A stretch of DNA of 64,000 bases from Progne subis subis. Taxonomy: Eukaryota; Chordata; Aves; Passeriformes; Hirundinidae. Below are positions 61,189 through 64,000 of the stretch, in pieces. A program made the translations under genes and the position numbers. Under the pieces are notes generated by a model. The model did not search any database. It was not told the DNA's origin and was given only the letters and a program-made list of their open reading frames with translations. The stretch's first letter is position 1. Every line of letters starts with the position of its first letter. The DNA lies in contig JAKJHU010000056.1 in NCBI GenBank assembly GCA_022316685.1, forward strand, positions 1,417,872-1,481,871, in the 5' to 3' direction.

Positions 61189-61236
61189 CTTATACATACA
61201 TATATATATATATATGTATGTATGTATGTATGTATA
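61189..61236. repeat. compound (TACA)(TA)n(TGTA) microsatellite with palindrome
   Basis: TACA units, a TA run and TGTA units form a perfect 32-bp palindrome at 61192-61223, which could extrude as a cruciform. The TGTA repeat continues to 61236. Confidence 0.93.
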
Positions 61237-62630
61237 CTCACAGATACATGAGTAGGGGCTTGATCCTGGGACCACATGGGTTAGTTAAAAATAAAGTATG
61301 AATATATAAAAGCCTACAATCCAGACTCCAAAGCAAAAATTATGGTCTCCATCCTGTGCAAAGTGCTGTGCACGAGGATCAGTCTGTGAAGAACACGTTG
61401 CAAGTGAATGCGAAGTGGCTGATTTTTTTGATTCTGGGGCAAACGTCACACACCCTCATCCCTGCCAGCCGGCCTGCAGGAGCTCAGCTCTCGGAGCTAC
61501 TGCAAAGCAGGAGCCGTGGTGAGTATGAGAGTGGCTGAACTGGGCCAGAGAAAAGGTCCAGCCTGCCTAGAACCTGGCCCAGCCAAGCTGAGATGCTATG
61601 AGGGGGTGTAAAATGCTCCCCCAGGGTCTCCCCCAGACTTCTCAGCCTTTCTCAGCACAGGGGCTGCCTGAGCTGGATGTGAGATTTCTGTGTTTAATAA
61701 CACTTTGCCTTCGACTTCTCCAATCTCCCTTGAACCTGCAAGCTGAGAAGTTTCCTGCAGACTGGGAGGGAAAGAGAACTGGGAAAAGGGGATGTTTCTG
61801 CTCCTACTTTGGCTTGCCTGGATGTAACCCCCTTCTGCCAAAAGGAGTGTAGGTCACCCTGCTGCAGAACTCCCGTGGCATTTCCCCAGCAGGTCCCACA
61901 ACCTCCACAGGCTAATTCCCTTTGTAGCAGGCTCAGATCTTTTTGTCTAACAGGAGCTAAAAAAACCATGTTGGCATTTGCTCCTTGCCTCACTTGTTTT
62001 GGGGTCATTCTTTTGGGAAAGCAAACAAACAAGCATACAAAAAACGTCACTTGGACAGGCACTTGGAGGAAACCAGGAGGGAGTTCAGGTCTGTGTGGCC
62101 CCAGATCTTGGTAACCACAGTCCCAGGACATGGAATGCCAGTGCTCTCCTGCAGAACAGCACGGCAGTGACATTTGGAGTTTAAATAAAATTATGGCAGC
62201 CTTCCTGAAAGCAAAGCCTGCTTCAAAACACTCAGAGGAGACCACCCAGAGAAGACATGCCTGGAGTTCCCCACGAGCAAATCTCTTACATCCTAAGCTA
62301 TCCCTCATCTAAGTTGCCCAAGGCAGGACAAGATCCATTCATAGGTTGTGCCCTTCCCTGCTGCGGGGAGCCGGTTTTATTGTAAAGGCAGTCAGCAGTT
62401 AGGAGCAGTTACATAGAATTATTTATCCACATAGGGATCTTTTCATGAACAGAATAGTAAATCTTTTCATTCAACAATTTTAAGACAAAAGCTATTTGTT
62501 AATGTGACATTTTTCAGCTGTATCAGTGCAAACATCCATCCATTTAGTTTTTCACACACAGAAAACTTCTTTCTTGCTGTTTGCAAGAAAAAAAAAAGAG
62601 AGGGAGGGTGAATGAAAACTGAACGTATTT
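61237..62630. other. unique non-coding DNA, no gene recognised
   Basis: Nothing recognisable. The 204-codon minus-strand frame at 61694-62308 has no domain and is shadowed by plus-strand frames, so I treat it as chance. Confidence 0.55.
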
Positions 62631-62660
62631 TGGTTGTTGTTGTTGTTGCTGTTGTTGTTT
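62631..62660. repeat. (TTG)n microsatellite with one interruption
   Basis: About ten TTG units, with one changed to CTG near 62649. Confidence 0.92.
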
Positions 62661-64000
62661 GGGTTATGTTTTGCCAGAAAATATAAAAAAGGTCAAAATA
62701 AGACGATGCTGTGAGTCTTTAATTTAGGGGAAAGATCATTTTTTAACCATCTAAAATCTCTTGATTCAATAAGTGTTGCCCAGATCCAGTGTCATGCTTT
62801 GCTAATCAGATTTCAGGAGGCATTCAGCACAGTAAATCATGCTGCCATGTCTTATCAGCCAAACTAAACATTGTGGTCCCACCATGAGGAATATCACAAC
62901 TGGAACACTCTCCACAGCTGCCTCTTGTAGGGCCCTGAGCAAGAAAATGTGCAGAAAAGAGGAGCAAAAAGAGACCAGGAAAGGGATTGCAAAGGTCAGT
63001 AGCATTCATTGGGATTCTTCAGAGCTGAGATCCACCCACCTTTATCTTCCTTTCCTCACCTTCTCTGCAGTGACTGTCCAATGGGAGGGATGCCATCCTC
63101 TCTGCTTGTCATGTTTGCTCTGAATTTGTGCTGTGGAGTTACAATTTCTGATCACTGTCTATTTTTTTCCCACCTGTGCTTGTCTACGCTTTCAACAGGA
63201 TTCTCTCCCCTCCACCAGCAGATGTGAGAGTGGATTGCAACGCGATTCAGCTGGAAAAAACTCCCAGGAAATGAAACAAACAATTGATTAAATTCTTTTC
63301 TGCACAAAAATCCAAATTCTGCCTTGGATCTCTAGAGCTGGAATACCACCCAGGGGATTATGTGCGGTTATCTCCAACCTCCGGGTATTCATCTTTGCTC
63401 CTAGTGTGTTTCTCTGATCATCAGTGGGTTGTAGCAGAAGATAAATTTCTTTCAGTTTGATGCTATTCCTGGGGCTTCTGTGGCGTTCCCACACAAAGCT
63501 TTAATTGTCATAAACACCTTGAAATTTGCTGCGCATAAAGAAGTGAACTGATTTGATAAACAACACTCATCGCACCAAAGTAAGCACAGACTTGATTTCT
63601 ATCATGCAAAATCAGATGTGGTGTCAGAGTCAGAATAGCAAACAGGAGGTTTCATGGGAAAGGCTGCTTGTTTGCAGCAGGTAGGATGCCTTTGAATATT
63701 TCGGGTGTGACTCATTCGGCAAGAGGAGACACCCAAATTGCCCATCTGAGCAAGTCTCCCCAGTCTCCCTTTGCAGTCACTGGAGATGTCATCAGGGAGA
63801 CTGGGGACTCCTCCACAAGCAGGCACCTAAACCTGGCTTGATGTCCTGTGCTCTCAAGCCTCACCATGTCAGGGTCCCTGTGGCTGGCACAGCTGCTGGG
63901 TTGCAACGCCTGATGAGGTGAATGTTTTATTTTCCATGTTGGAGCAAATTCTAGTGTTTTGGAGCGCTGCAGGGCATGTTAACAGCAGAAACGATAAACC
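62661..64000. other. unique non-coding DNA, no gene recognised
   Basis: Nothing recognisable up to the end of the window. Confidence 0.6.

Noticed and set aside
61694..62308. 204-codon minus-strand frame
   Set aside because: No domain, shadowed by plus-strand frames and no conservation evidence available.

Overview
This window looks like avian nuclear DNA, probably from a songbird or a close relative. The main evidence is a set of 5'-truncated CR1 LINE 3' ends in both orientations, recognisable by phrases such as 'ggtggtgaggcactggaac', 'aggtcccttccaa' and 'tcacagaatca'. There is also one minus-strand solo LTR that resembles LTR families known from passerine genomes, and there are no Alu- or L1-like repeats. 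The species call is an inference, because no search was possible.

I found no protein-coding gene I can defend. No open reading frame shows a recognisable domain, a credible exon structure or family similarity. The longest frames run through the pentanucleotide array, lie antisense to a CR1 copy, or are G/C-rich frames that stay open by chance. The window is best read as intergenic or deep-intronic sequence. Exons too short or too diverged to see by eye, and lncRNAs, cannot be excluded.

Layout: 1-10.8 kb is mostly unique DNA with a compact CpG-dense TATA/AATAAA module near 0.84-0.95 kb and a mildly CpG-enriched patch near 7.7 kb. From 10.8 to 16.5 kb there are three CR1 fragments, a 30-bp A tract, two CpG-enriched patches and a ~460-bp homopyrimidine array growing out of a CR1 3' end. 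From 16.5 to 35 kb the DNA is largely unique, with the minus-strand LTR at about 22.84-23.56 kb, a 24-bp tandem duplication, a G20 run and an A28 tract. From 35 to 48.3 kb there are a CR1 fragment, T42 and T27 tracts, and a head-to-head CR1 pair with a T45 tract between them and a G22 run just outside. From 48.3 to 64 kb the DNA is mostly unique, with three more CR1 fragments, several microsatellites and two perfect palindromes.

There are no genes here to work together. What interest there is lies in how the repeats arose and in a few non-repetitive AT-rich patches that look like candidate conserved non-coding elements. I saw no convincing undescribed biological system.
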